Shown here: piece by piece, positions 25,532-33,610 of the stretch
Layout: each line of letters opens with the position of its first letter
How positions within the stretch are numbered: position 1 is the stretch's first letter
Origin: an uncultured Phocaeicola sp.
GTDB lineage: Bacteria > Bacteroidota > Bacteroidia > Bacteroidales > Bacteroidaceae
Assembly: GCA_944320855.1 (NCBI GenBank)
Contig: CALUJF010000015.1
Span: 1-59,301, forward strand
DNA length: 59,301 nucleotides
Direction of reading: 5' to 3'
Translations under genes and position numbers: made by a program
The notes under the pieces: model-generated
The model's database searches: none
Told to the model about the DNA's origin: nothing
What the model saw: only the letters and a program-made list of their open reading frames with translations

Positions 25532-26653
25532 ATGAAAAAAGCATTACACAAAATACATCTCTGGCTTTCTATCCCTTTTGGGCTGATAATCACTGTAATA
25601 TGCTTCACAGGTGCCACACTGGTATTTGAACAGGATATCACACGTGCCCTGAACAAGCATCTTTATCAGGTGGAGATTCCTCAGGGAAAAGAAAGGTTGA
25701 GTCCTTCGGAGGTTATAAATATCGTACAGGACAGACACGACGAAATGGAAATTTCGTCTGTCAGCATCCCGAAAGCCGCAGATGCCACATATCAGATTAG
25801 CTTCAGCAATGGCGGAAAGAAGGTTCTTTTCGTAAATCCTTATACCGGCGAAAGCATAGGATGGTCGAAGTCATACCCTTTCTTCCAGACAATGAGGAAA
25901 CTGCACAGATGGTTTCTCGATATTCCTAAAAGCAAAGGAAGCATGTCTGTAGGAAAACTGATAGTGGGCGTTTCTACCATAGCCATGACAATAATCCTCA
26001 TAAGCGGACTGGTGATATGGATTCCACGTACCCGTAAGGCTCTGAAAAACAGACTTACAGTGGCGTGCGGCAAAGGTACAAGACGACTGATGTACGACTC
26101 TCACGTAGCACTCGGTTTCTATGCCACAATATTCCTACTGATTATGGCACTGACCGGACCTACATGGTCGTTCGGATGGTATAGGGAAGCCGTGTCCTCA
26201 CTTCTTGGAGCCGAGCCTCAACCACAGAGCCAACAAGCCGGATACGCTCACGGACATGGACATGATGAGAAAAAAGAAAACGGCAAGACAGAACGCCGAC
26301 AGGAAACAAGCATAGCATACGATGCTGCCTTGAAGGAGATACAAAATCTCTATCCCGAATATAACTATATCAAGCTGAGCAAAAATGAAGCTACTGTATC
26401 ATTGAATAAAAACGGATACAGACAGAAATCTGACAACATAAAGTTCAATCCCCAAACCGGCAAAATAACCGAAATCAGAAAATTCGAGGATAACAATGTC
26501 CGGCAGAACCTCAAAGGATTGATATATTCGCTGCATGTAGGTACATGGGGTGGTCCGCTGACTAAAGTCCTATATTTCATAGCGGCTCTGATTGGTGCCT
26601 CACTTCCGCTTACGGGGTATTATCTCTGGATGAAAAGGAAGAAGATGATATAA
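25532..26653 (+). CDS. xusC: PepSY-type inner-membrane protein, XusC-type (possible ferric-siderophore reductase)
   Basis: A 373-residue protein with four membrane segments (about 12-34, 141-163, 192-212, 344-366) and PepSY-like periplasmic parts (LSPSEVINIVQDRHDEMEIS). Conserved features include the N-terminal KIHLWLSIPFGLIITVICFT, RKLHRWFLDIP and DSHVALGFYATIF; membrane His residues could carry haem. PepSY_TM proteins of this type are proposed to release iron from siderophores at the inner membrane. An unusual His-rich stretch (AHGHGHDEKKE, about 239-249) lies in the loop after the third segment. Last gene of the xus operon. Confidence 0.85.
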   Translation: MKKALHKIHLWLSIPFGLIITVICFTGATLVFEQDITRALNKHLYQVEIPQGKERLSPSEVINIVQDRHDEMEISSVSIPKAADATYQISFSNGGKKVLFVNPYTGESIGWSKSYPFFQTMRKLHRWFLDIPKSKGSMSVGKLIVGVSTIAMTIILISGLVIWIPRTRKALKNRLTVACGKGTRRLMYDSHVALGFYATIFLLIMALTGPTWSFGWYREAVSSLLGAEPQPQSQQAGYAHGHGHDEKKENGKTERRQETSIAYDAALKEIQNLYPEYNYIKLSKNEATVSLNKNGYRQKSDNIKFNPQTGKITEIRKFEDNNVRQNLKGLIYSLHVGTWGGPLTKVLYFIAALIGASLPLTGYYLWMKRKKMI

Positions 26654-26680
26654 ATAAAAACCTTTAAATACTTTTATTTG

Positions 26681-26716
26681 TCACGACGGTGTTTCTGCAA
26701 GCATCGTCGTGATTTG
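26681..26716 (+). terminator. Terminator of the xus operon
   Basis: TCACGACGGTG (26681-26691) pairs with CATCGTCGTGA (26702-26712), with one G-T pair, followed by TTTG. Confidence 0.65.
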
Positions 26717-26769
26717 CATTTACCGGATTGGATTTTTCATATATAACGACTTGATAAAAAATAAATATG

Positions 26770-26777
26770 TATCTTTG
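26770..26777 (+). promoter_or_regulatory. -7 promoter element of aroA
   Basis: TATCTTTG, 30 nt before the aroA ATG at 26808. Its position inside the longer open frame shows that aroA does not start at 26709. Confidence 0.55.
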
Positions 26778-26807
26778 CAATCTGAAAGAACACTGAACGA
26801 TTACGAT

Positions 26808-28040
26808 ATGGGTAGAATAAAAGTTTCATCTCCTGAAAAAATAACTGCAAACATACAGTTGCCTTCGTCAAAGAGTATATGCAACAGGGCACTTGTTATC
26901 AGAGCTTTGTCGAAAAATGAGGATAAGAACATTGACAATCTGTCCGACTGCGACGACACAAGTGTAATGATAAAGGCTCTGGAAAATATGCCGGAAACGA
27001 TAGATATTATGGCTGCCGGAACAGCAATGAGATTTCTCACTGCTTATCTTTCGGTTACGGAAGGGGTGCATGTTATTACGGGAACTGAAAGAATGAGGCA
27101 ACGCCCGATAAAAATCCTGGTGGATGCTTTGAGAAGTATCGGGGCTGATATAGAATATACAGAGAATGAAGGATTCCCTCCTCTGAGAATCAAAGGGGGC
27201 AGACTTGAAGGAGAAGAAATCTCTCTTCCGGGAAATGTAAGTTCACAGTATATCTCGGCTCTTATGATGATAGGTCCTGTGCTTAAAAACGGATTAAGAC
27301 TTAAGCTTACCGGTGATATAATCTCACGCCCGTATATCAATCTGACGATAGAGATTATGAAAGAATTTGGCGGAAAGGCCGAATGGTCAGGCGATGACTT
27401 GATTACAATTTATGCCCAACCTTATAAGGCAATCCCCTATTATGTGGAAAGCGACTGGAGTGCAGCATCTTACTGGTATGAGATGGCAGCTCTCTCGGAC
27501 GAAGCATGTATAGAACTTCCGGGACTTTTTGAAAAAAGTTTTCAGGGAGATTCCAAAGTGGCCGAACTGTTTGAACAGCTTGGAGTAAGCACAGAATATG
27601 GCGACAAGTATGTCACACTCAGGAAAAGCGGAAAGCATACAGAGATGATGGAGTATGATTTTGTGAACCAGCCTGACTTGGCACAGACTTTTGTTGTGAC
27701 CTGCTGCATGATGGGAATTCCGTTCCGATTCCGTGGTTTGCAGAGCCTCAAGATAAAGGAAACAGACCGTATGGCGGCTCTGATAACAGAAATGGGGAAA
27801 TTAGGTTACACTATATCGGAAAGCAACGGTTCGGTATTGTCATGGAACGGTGAAAGATGTGAAGGTGAAACAAACCCTGCAATTGACACATATGAGGACC
27901 ACAGAATGGCTATGGCATTTGCCCCTGCTGCACTGAAACTCAAGAACATAAGAATAAATAATCCACAAGTGGTTTCCAAATCTTATCCGGGATTCTGGAA
28001 TGACTTGAAAAAGGCCGGTTTCATCATTACGGAGGAATAA
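26808..28040 (+). CDS. aroA: EPSP synthase (3-phosphoshikimate 1-carboxyvinyltransferase)
   Basis: A 410-residue enzyme of the shikimate pathway that transfers enolpyruvate from PEP to shikimate-3-phosphate. Start chosen at MGRIKVSSPEK; the upstream in-frame extension contains the promoter. Motifs in order: LPSSKSICNRALV (substrate Lys and Ser), GTAMRFLTAYL, RQRPIKILVDAL, SSQYISALMMIG, DWSAASYWYEMAAL, KETDRMAALITEMGKLG and TYEDHRMAMAFAPAAL. It is slightly shorter than the E. coli enzyme (427). The next gene starts 4 nt after its stop, so they are co-transcribed. Confidence 0.96.
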   Translation: MGRIKVSSPEKITANIQLPSSKSICNRALVIRALSKNEDKNIDNLSDCDDTSVMIKALENMPETIDIMAAGTAMRFLTAYLSVTEGVHVITGTERMRQRPIKILVDALRSIGADIEYTENEGFPPLRIKGGRLEGEEISLPGNVSSQYISALMMIGPVLKNGLRLKLTGDIISRPYINLTIEIMKEFGGKAEWSGDDLITIYAQPYKAIPYYVESDWSAASYWYEMAALSDEACIELPGLFEKSFQGDSKVAELFEQLGVSTEYGDKYVTLRKSGKHTEMMEYDFVNQPDLAQTFVVTCCMMGIPFRFRGLQSLKIKETDRMAALITEMGKLGYTISESNGSVLSWNGERCEGETNPAIDTYEDHRMAMAFAPAALKLKNIRINNPQVVSKSYPGFWNDLKKAGFIITEE

Positions 28041-28044
28041 TATT

Positions 28045-28464
28045 ATGTGGATATTGATAATTGCACTCATAGGAGTAACACTGTTCGGACTGGTTGCCGG
28101 ATATTTCTATAACCGGAACATCCAGAAGAAAATAGAAAAAGGAGAAATAGCCGAAGAACCGGAAGTGGTGGAAGTGGACAGCGAATGTTGCGGACAGCAC
28201 GAAACATGCGAAAAAGACAGTCTTCTGGCGGCTGTGAGCAAATCCATAGAATATTATGATGATGAGGAGCTGGACCGATTCAGGGGGCGCCCATCCGACA
28301 GCTACACTGAAGAGGAAATAGAGGAATTCAGAGATATAATGTATTCCACTCAAGAGGTGGAAGTGGCAGGATGGTGCAGAAGCCTGCAGCTACGCGGCAT
28401 AGAACTGCCCGATGAACTTAAAGACGAACTGTTCCTTATTGTGGGGGAACGGAGGGTACATTAA
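28045..28464 (+). CDS. Small membrane-anchored protein with a Cys-Cys-His-Cys cluster
   Basis: A 139-residue protein with one N-terminal membrane segment (about residues 2-22), an acidic stretch (EIAEEPEVVEVDSE) and the motif CCGQHETC (Cys48, Cys49, His52, Cys55), which could bind zinc or an iron-sulfur cluster. The C-terminal part is helical and highly charged (TEEEIEEFRDIMYS, then VAGWCRSLQLRGIELP). It resembles conserved Bacteroidales proteins without an assigned function. It follows aroA by 4 nt and precedes a metal ABC permease gene after a structured 129-nt gap. Confidence 0.75.
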   Translation: MWILIIALIGVTLFGLVAGYFYNRNIQKKIEKGEIAEEPEVVEVDSECCGQHETCEKDSLLAAVSKSIEYYDDEELDRFRGRPSDSYTEEEIEEFRDIMYSTQEVEVAGWCRSLQLRGIELPDELKDELFLIVGERRVH

Positions 28465-28485
28465 AAAAGAGACAAGGTTTCAGTT

Positions 28486-28573
28486 ACAAGTTGACAAGGT
28501 TTTAACTTAACAGAACGTTGGTTCCATCCGGATGGCAGCCTCGTCATCTTGTTAACTCGTCAACTTGTCAACT
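28486..28573. repeat. REP-like structured intergenic repeat
   Basis: ACAAGTTGACAAG (28486-28498) pairs with CTCGTCAACTTGT (28556-28568), 12 of 13. A shifted pairing, AGTTGACAAG (28489-28498) with CTTGTCAACT (28564-28573), is perfect over 10. The right arm is a 16-bp tandem repeat (28540-28555 and 28556-28571, 14 of 16 identical). At the tip is the perfect palindrome CCATCCGGATGG (28524-28535). Confidence 0.7.
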
Positions 28574-28593
28574 AACATAAAAACTCAAAATAT

Positions 28594-29412
28594 ATGTCCG
28601 ATTTCATAGAACTGTTCCAATATACATTTTTCCAGAACGCGCTATTGGGAAGCCTTTTTGCAAGTATAGCCTGTGGTATAATAGGCACATACATTGTAAC
28701 AAGAAGGCTTGTTTTCATTAGTGGCGGAATTACGCATGCGTCGTTCGGAGGAATCGGGATAGGGCTGTACACCGGTATCTCTCCCCTGCTTACCGCTGCT
28801 ATTTTTTCTGTTCTGTCGGCATTCGGGGTGGAATGGCTGAGCAAGAGAAGCGATATGAGGGAAGATTCGGCCATTGCTGTGTTCTGGACTTTGGGTATGG
28901 CAATAGGAATTATCTTCAGTTTCCTGGCTCCGGGATTTACACCTGAACTGTCTTCTTTTCTGTTCGGAAATATACTTACCATTACGCTCGGTGACATTAT
29001 CCTGCTCGGCATAATCAGTCTTGCACTGGCTATATTCTTTACTGTATTCCTGAGGCAGATAGTTTCAATAGCATTCGACAGGGAATTTGCCCGTTCACAG
29101 CATCTGCCGGTAGCACAGTTTGAATATGTACTGATGATGTTTATAGCACTTACCATTGTGGCCTGCCTGAGAATGATTGGCATAGTTCTTGTGATATCAC
29201 TGCTCACACTGCCACAGATGACAGCAAACCTGTTTACATACAGTTTCAGGAAAATCATACTGCTGTCGGTCGTTATAGGCTACATCAGTTGCCTTGGAGG
29301 GCTGCTGCTATCATATCATCTGCAGGTTCCATCGGGAGCATCAATCATATTTACTTCTATAGTGATATACGCAATAGCGAAACTGATAAGCTCAATAAAA
29401 ACCAAGAACTAA
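28594..29412 (+). CDS. ABC-3 family metal-ion ABC transporter permease (ZnuB/MntB-like)
   Basis: A 272-residue membrane protein with about eight hydrophobic segments. The ABC-3 pattern is clear: FQNALLGSLFASIACGIIGT, then YIVTRRLVFISGGITHASFG, GGIGIGLYTG, and later CLRMIGIVLVISLLTLPQMT. This family imports zinc, manganese or iron together with an ATPase and a solute-binding protein. Neither partner gene is nearby, so the permease probably works with subunits encoded elsewhere. tsaE starts 41 nt downstream. The metal cannot be told from sequence. Confidence 0.93.
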   Translation: MSDFIELFQYTFFQNALLGSLFASIACGIIGTYIVTRRLVFISGGITHASFGGIGIGLYTGISPLLTAAIFSVLSAFGVEWLSKRSDMREDSAIAVFWTLGMAIGIIFSFLAPGFTPELSSFLFGNILTITLGDIILLGIISLALAIFFTVFLRQIVSIAFDREFARSQHLPVAQFEYVLMMFIALTIVACLRMIGIVLVISLLTLPQMTANLFTYSFRKIILLSVVIGYISCLGGLLLSYHLQVPSGASIIFTSIVIYAIAKLISSIKTKN

Positions 29413-29453
29413 AAACTAATAACTTAAAAACTTAAAAACTCAAAATAATAAGT

Positions 29454-29876
29454 ATGGAAATAAAGATTAATTCATTAGATCAAATCCACGAGGTAGCGAA
29501 ACAGTTCATCGCCGAAATGGGTGACAATACAGTTTTTGCATTTTATGGCAAAATGGGTGCCGGCAAGACTACATTCATAAAGGCTGTATGTGAGGAACTT
29601 GGAGTGACAGACGTGATAAACTCTCCTACGTTTGCAATAGTAAACGAATATCGTTCTGAAACTGCCGGAGAACTGATTTATCACTTCGACTTCTACAGAA
29701 TAAAGAAGATTGAAGAAGTTTACGACATGGGATACGAGGATTATTTCTACAGTGGAGCGCTTTGTTTCATAGAATGGCCGGAACTGATAGAAGATTTGCT
29801 CCCGGGAAATACTGTTAATGTATATATAGAAGAAGCTGAAGACGGAACACGCTCTGTACGCTTCGATGCCGAATAA
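29454..29876 (+). CDS. tsaE: TsaE, ATPase for tRNA N6-threonylcarbamoyladenosine synthesis
   Basis: A 140-residue P-loop protein. Walker A is [10 protein letters not shown], followed by the family motifs [10 protein letters not shown] and [10 protein letters not shown], then CFIEWPE. TsaE works with TsaB and TsaD in making t6A37 in ANN-decoding tRNAs. The length is normal. The Imm17-like gene starts 2 nt after its stop. Confidence 0.96.
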   Translation: MEIKINSLDQIHEVAKQFIAEMGDNTVFAFYGKMGAGKTTFIKAVCEELGVTDVINSPTFAIVNEYRSETAGELIYHFDFYRIKKIEEVYDMGYEDYFYSGALCFIEWPELIEDLLPGNTVNVYIEEAEDGTRSVRFDAE

Positions 29877-29878
29877 AC

Positions 29879-30109
29879 ATGATTGCACATTATATAATAC
29901 AGTCGGTTTTCGTACTGGTAGGAATCTTGGCTTTACTGGCATCTGTATTCAACTGGGAATGGTTTTTCACAGCCCGGAACTCACAGTTCATAGTCAAAAC
30001 ATTGGGGAGGAACAGGTCGAGAGTTTTCTATGCCTTGTTGGGCATAGGGATGATAGCGGCAGGAGTATATTTCTTTCTGTCTGTTCAGGAAACTATGATG
30101 ATGAAATAA
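29879..30109 (+). CDS. Imm17-like small membrane protein
   Basis: A 76-residue protein with two membrane segments (about residues 5-23 and 49-68) joined by a basic loop. NWEWFFTARNSQFIVKTLGR followed by RVFYALLGIGMIAAGVYF matches the Imm17 family, named for immunity genes in polymorphic toxin loci. No toxin gene is near. It is translated 2 nt after tsaE, so here it is more likely a housekeeping membrane protein of that fold than a working immunity protein; that is inference. Confidence 0.75.
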   Translation: MIAHYIIQSVFVLVGILALLASVFNWEWFFTARNSQFIVKTLGRNRSRVFYALLGIGMIAAGVYFFLSVQETMMMK

Positions 30110-30121
30110 ATATATAAAAGC

Positions 30122-30156
30122 AAAGGCGGCCCGAAAGCCGCCTTTTACTTTTTATG
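30122..30156. terminator. Bidirectional terminator between the Imm17-like gene and pepD
   Basis: AAAGGCGGC (30122-30130) and GCCGCCTTT (30137-30145) form a perfect 9-bp GC-rich stem. T residues follow on the plus strand and A residues precede it, so it can serve both convergent genes. Confidence 0.85.
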
Positions 30157-30167
30157 ACTGTATTTTG

Positions 30168-31625
30168 TTACTTCAACGGAGTATTTTCCAGAGTTGCAAT
30201 AAGGAAATCATAGAATTTCTGAACTGAAGGTATGTTGCAACGTTCTTCCGGAGTATGAGGACACTGCAGTGTAGGACCGAATGAAATCATGTCCAATCCC
30301 GGCATTACAGCACCGATAATACCGCATTCAAGACCTGCATGGATAACCTTCACTTCCGGTTCTTCACCAAACTGTGCCTTGTATGATGCTTTCATGGCAT
30401 GAAGTATAGGAGAATTTACGTTTGGTTCCCATCCTGAATAGCCTCCCGAACGGACTACGTGCATACCGGCCATTGAGAAACAGCTTTCTATTGATGTATT
30501 GCGGTAATCCTTCATTGACTCGCGCGAACTGCGTGTAAGAACTTTCACTGCAGCTTTTCCACCACCAATCTCTACAATCGCAAGATTAGACGATGTCTCC
30601 ACTGTATCAGGGATAGTAGGAATAAAGCGTTCCACACCGTCAGGACAAGCAAAGATTGCATCTACAAGGTTATCTCTGATTTCTTCAGGAACCATTGTCT
30701 TAGGAAGTTCCACACGTTCGGCAGTAAATGTGATACCTTCTTCTATAGTGGCAAACTCGTCACGCCATACCTGCTCGCACTCGCCTACGAAAGCAAGTAC
30801 ATCTTCTACTTCTGTTTCAGGTACTGTGATTACCACTTCACATTCGCGCGGAATGGCATTTCGCATGTTTCCGCCTTCCCATGACACCAGGCAAGCCTCA
30901 TCGTAAGTGATAACCTGATTCAGGAAGCGTGCCATAAGCTTATTGGCATTGGCATGTCCCCATCCTATCTGTATTCCGGAATGACCGCCTCGCAAGCCTT
31001 TCAGACTTACTTTCAATGCTACGTCTTCAGGGTCTGTTTCTTCTTCCTTATATTCCAATGTAGCTGTCAGGTCTTCACCTCCGGCGCAACCGATATAAAG
31101 TTCTCCTTCTTCTTCAGAGTCAAGATTCAGCAATATGTCACCTTCGATAGTGCCGGGCTTCAATCCGAAAGCACCGTACATACCGGTTTCCTCGTCGGCA
31201 GTGACAAGAGCTACCAACGGGCCATGTTTCAGAGTCTTATCCTCCATGATGGCCATGATTGCAGCAACTCCCATACCGTTGTCCGAGCCTAAAGTAGTAC
31301 CTTTGGCCTTTACCCATTCGCCGTCGATGTATGTGCTGATAGGGTCTTTTTCAAAATCGTGTTCTGTTTCTTTATTTTTTTGAGGCACCATGTCCATATG
31401 TGCCTGAAGGATTACAGTCTTGCGGTTTTCCATACCCGGAGTGGCAGGCTTGCGATAGATGATATTTCCTGCCTCATCCTTAAACGTTTCAACACCGACA
31501 CTCTTACCGAATTCAAGCAAGAAAGACTGAATTTTTTCCAGATGTCCGGATGGATGAGGAATCTGTGTTATGGAATGAAAATGTTTCCACACATTCTGTG
31601 GAGCTAATGAAAGAATTTCGCTCAT
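30168..31625 (-). CDS. pepD: Aminoacyl-histidine dipeptidase (M20, PepD)
   Basis: A 485-residue zinc dipeptidase of the PepD/carnosinase-like M20 group, usual length. Motifs: HFHSITQIPHPSGHLEKIQS at the start, QAHMDMVPQKN (metal His and catalytic Asp), GSDNGMGVAAIMAIME (bridging Asp), TADEETGMYGAFGL (general-base Glu and metal Glu) and GLRGGHSGIQI in the dimerisation domain. It splits Xaa-His and other dipeptides in the cytoplasm. It lies 12 nt after the flippase-like gene on the same strand. Confidence 0.95.
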   Translation of the reverse strand: MSEILSLAPQNVWKHFHSITQIPHPSGHLEKIQSFLLEFGKSVGVETFKDEAGNIIYRKPATPGMENRKTVILQAHMDMVPQKNKETEHDFEKDPISTYIDGEWVKAKGTTLGSDNGMGVAAIMAIMEDKTLKHGPLVALVTADEETGMYGAFGLKPGTIEGDILLNLDSEEEGELYIGCAGGEDLTATLEYKEEETDPEDVALKVSLKGLRGGHSGIQIGWGHANANKLMARFLNQVITYDEACLVSWEGGNMRNAIPRECEVVITVPETEVEDVLAFVGECEQVWRDEFATIEEGITFTAERVELPKTMVPEEIRDNLVDAIFACPDGVERFIPTIPDTVETSSNLAIVEIGGGKAAVKVLTRSSRESMKDYRNTSIESCFSMAGMHVVRSGGYSGWEPNVNSPILHAMKASYKAQFGEEPEVKVIHAGLECGIIGAVMPGLDMISFGPTLQCPHTPEERCNIPSVQKFYDFLIATLENTPLK

Positions 31626-31637
31626 AGGTTTTGTTTT

Positions 31638-32645
31638 TTAATTATGAGTTTTGGGTTTATATTGTTTGTTGGCAAGCGGCAAAGCCACTAATCCGTATAT
31701 GCCTAACAAAATTAGTAAAAAAGTTTGAATACCATGCACTAAAAGTGCAAATATTCCTGCATCGTCCTTACTTACCCCGTACATCATCATCATGGTTATG
31801 ACAGCAAAATGCCATGGACCGGCACCATTCGGGGTAGGTACAATGACGGCTATACTTCCAACTACAAACATCACAAGACCGGGCATAAGACCCAAATCTG
31901 CAGAGAAATCGAAACTGTAGAAAGTGACATAGAACTGCAGGAAATAGCATATCCAAATACCTACAGTATAGAAAATGAATAGCGGAACATTGCTCACATG
32001 GCGAATGGAAAGACATCCCTGCCATATCTCAGATATTATTCCTTTCACCTTTGTGAATATGGAAAAACGTCTGACAAGCAAATATGCGAATATTATCAAA
32101 GCCAATATGCAGGCAATGGTGATGTAGAAATTGGTAGAGGCAAAAAGGTGAACAAAGAAGGCAGTGTCGGTACCAGTTTCCTTTATAAATTCAGCAAAGA
32201 CTCCGGACTGCAACAAAAGAGTGGCAAAAGTTATTATAAGAACACAAGCCGAATCGATGATGCGTTCCGTAATGACTGTTCCGAGAGATTTGGAAAAAGA
32301 CACTCCTTCATACTTGGCAAGAATGCCGCAGCGTGATACCTCCCCTACTCTGGGAATAACAAGATTGGCTGCATAGGATACGAATATGGCATAAACACTG
32401 TTTCTCGCCTTAGGATGTTCGCCCAACGGAGCCAATGACAGGTTCCACCGCCAGCCGCGAAACAAATGGCCGAACACTCCGAACACCAAGGAAAAAAGCA
32501 TCCACCAATAATTGAAGCCCTCTTCCATTACAGAGGACATTCTCTTGAAATCAAATCCCTTGTACGTCCAGACAAGGATGGCAGCACCGAGAAGAAGGGG
32601 CAAAACAAACTGCCATAATTTATTTAATAGTTTTTTTTGATTCAC
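31638..32645 (-). CDS. Flippase-like membrane protein (LPG synthase TM / YbhN family)
   Basis: A 335-residue integral membrane protein with about eight membrane segments, starting at a GTG (32645; NQKKLLNKLWQF follows). Family motifs are FRGWRWNLSLAPLGEHPKAR, YAANLVIPRVGEVSRCGILA and the TPNGAGPWHF block. The soluble synthase domain of MprF is absent, so lysyl-lipid synthesis is not expected; relatives are thought to move lipids or glycolipid precursors. Followed by pepD in the same direction, and divergent from rsmA. Confidence 0.88.
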   Translation of the reverse strand: MNQKKLLNKLWQFVLPLLLGAAILVWTYKGFDFKRMSSVMEEGFNYWWMLFSLVFGVFGHLFRGWRWNLSLAPLGEHPKARNSVYAIFVSYAANLVIPRVGEVSRCGILAKYEGVSFSKSLGTVITERIIDSACVLIITFATLLLQSGVFAEFIKETGTDTAFFVHLFASTNFYITIACILALIIFAYLLVRRFSIFTKVKGIISEIWQGCLSIRHVSNVPLFIFYTVGIWICYFLQFYVTFYSFDFSADLGLMPGLVMFVVGSIAVIVPTPNGAGPWHFAVITMMMMYGVSKDDAGIFALLVHGIQTFLLILLGIYGLVALPLANKQYKPKTHN

Positions 32646-32683
32646 TTCGTACCAAAATCTGAAATTATTTAGATATTATTATG

Positions 32684-32691
32684 TAACTTTG
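32684..32691 (+). promoter_or_regulatory. -7 promoter element of rsmA
   Basis: TAACTTTG, about 70 nt before the rsmA ATG at 32761. The open frame reaching back to 32689 would start inside this element and is therefore not used. Confidence 0.5.
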
Positions 32692-32760
32692 CACAATGCA
32701 AATATACAATGCTTAACTGAATTAATACCACAATATTACAAAGAAATATCAGAATACGGA

Positions 32761-33570
32761 ATGAAATTAGTTAAACCAAAGAAATTTCTGGGACAACATT
32801 TCCTGAAAGACCTGCAAGTGGCTAAAGATATAGCCGACACAATAGATACATGTCCTGATATACCTGTGCTGGAAGTCGGTCCGGGTATGGGAGTTCTGAC
32901 ACAGTACCTTATTCCTAAAAACAGGCCTCTGAAAGTTGTCGAACTGGATTTTGAGTCAGTAGCCTACCTAAAAGAGAATTTCGCTGAATTAGGTGAGAAT
33001 ATCATTGAGAAGGATTTCCTGAAAATGGACCTCAACAGCCTGTTTGACGGCAAGCCTTTCGTCCTGACGGGTAACTATCCGTACAATATTTCAAGCCAGA
33101 TATTCTTCAAGATGCTTGACAACAAGGAAATCATACCTTGCTGTACAGGCATGATTCAGAAGGAAGTGGCCGAACGTATTGCCGCCAAGCCCGGAAACAA
33201 GACTTACGGAATACTGAGTGTGATGATTCAGGCATGGTATAATGTGGAATATCTGTTTACAGTGCATGAACATGTGTTCAACCCTCCTCCTAAGGTAAAA
33301 AGTGCAGTCATCAGAATGACAAGAAACGAAACTCAGGAGTTGGGATGCAATGAGAAGCTTTTCAAACAGATAGTAAAGACTACATTCAACCAAAGACGAA
33401 AGACTTTGAGAAATTCCATCTCACCAATCTTAGACAAGGCAAACCCGCTCAGTGCAGACCCGATATTCAACAAAAGACCGGAACAGCTGTCTGTAGAAGA
33501 TTTCATCGAACTGACAAACAGAGTGGAAAAGGCTTTGGCTCAACCGGACTTACTGAACCAAGTGGAATAA
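32761..33570 (+). CDS. rsmA: 16S rRNA (adenine1518/1519-N6)-dimethyltransferase RsmA (KsgA)
   Basis: A 269-residue methyltransferase, starting at MKLVKPKKFLGQHFLKD as usual in the family. SAM-binding motif I is LEVGPGMGVLT, then VVELDFESVAYL and the catalytic motif IV NYPYNIS (NLPYNIS in most). The C-terminal helical domain contains TTFNQRRKTLRNSI. It dimethylates two adenines at the end of 16S rRNA late in 30S assembly. mgtE follows after 40 nt. Confidence 0.96.
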   Translation: MKLVKPKKFLGQHFLKDLQVAKDIADTIDTCPDIPVLEVGPGMGVLTQYLIPKNRPLKVVELDFESVAYLKENFAELGENIIEKDFLKMDLNSLFDGKPFVLTGNYPYNISSQIFFKMLDNKEIIPCCTGMIQKEVAERIAAKPGNKTYGILSVMIQAWYNVEYLFTVHEHVFNPPPKVKSAVIRMTRNETQELGCNEKLFKQIVKTTFNQRRKTLRNSISPILDKANPLSADPIFNKRPEQLSVEDFIELTNRVEKALAQPDLLNQVE

Positions 33571-33610
33571 GAGACTTTTATTCATCATAAACCTCTAAAA
33601 GTTAATCAGG

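Noticed and set aside
26709-26807. Longer N-terminus for aroA
   Set aside because: A TATCTTTG promoter element lies inside this part, and EPSP synthases start near MGRIKV.
33571-33610. Mg-responsive M-box riboswitch ahead of mgtE
   Set aside because: Only 40 nt separate rsmA and mgtE, which is too short for an M-box.
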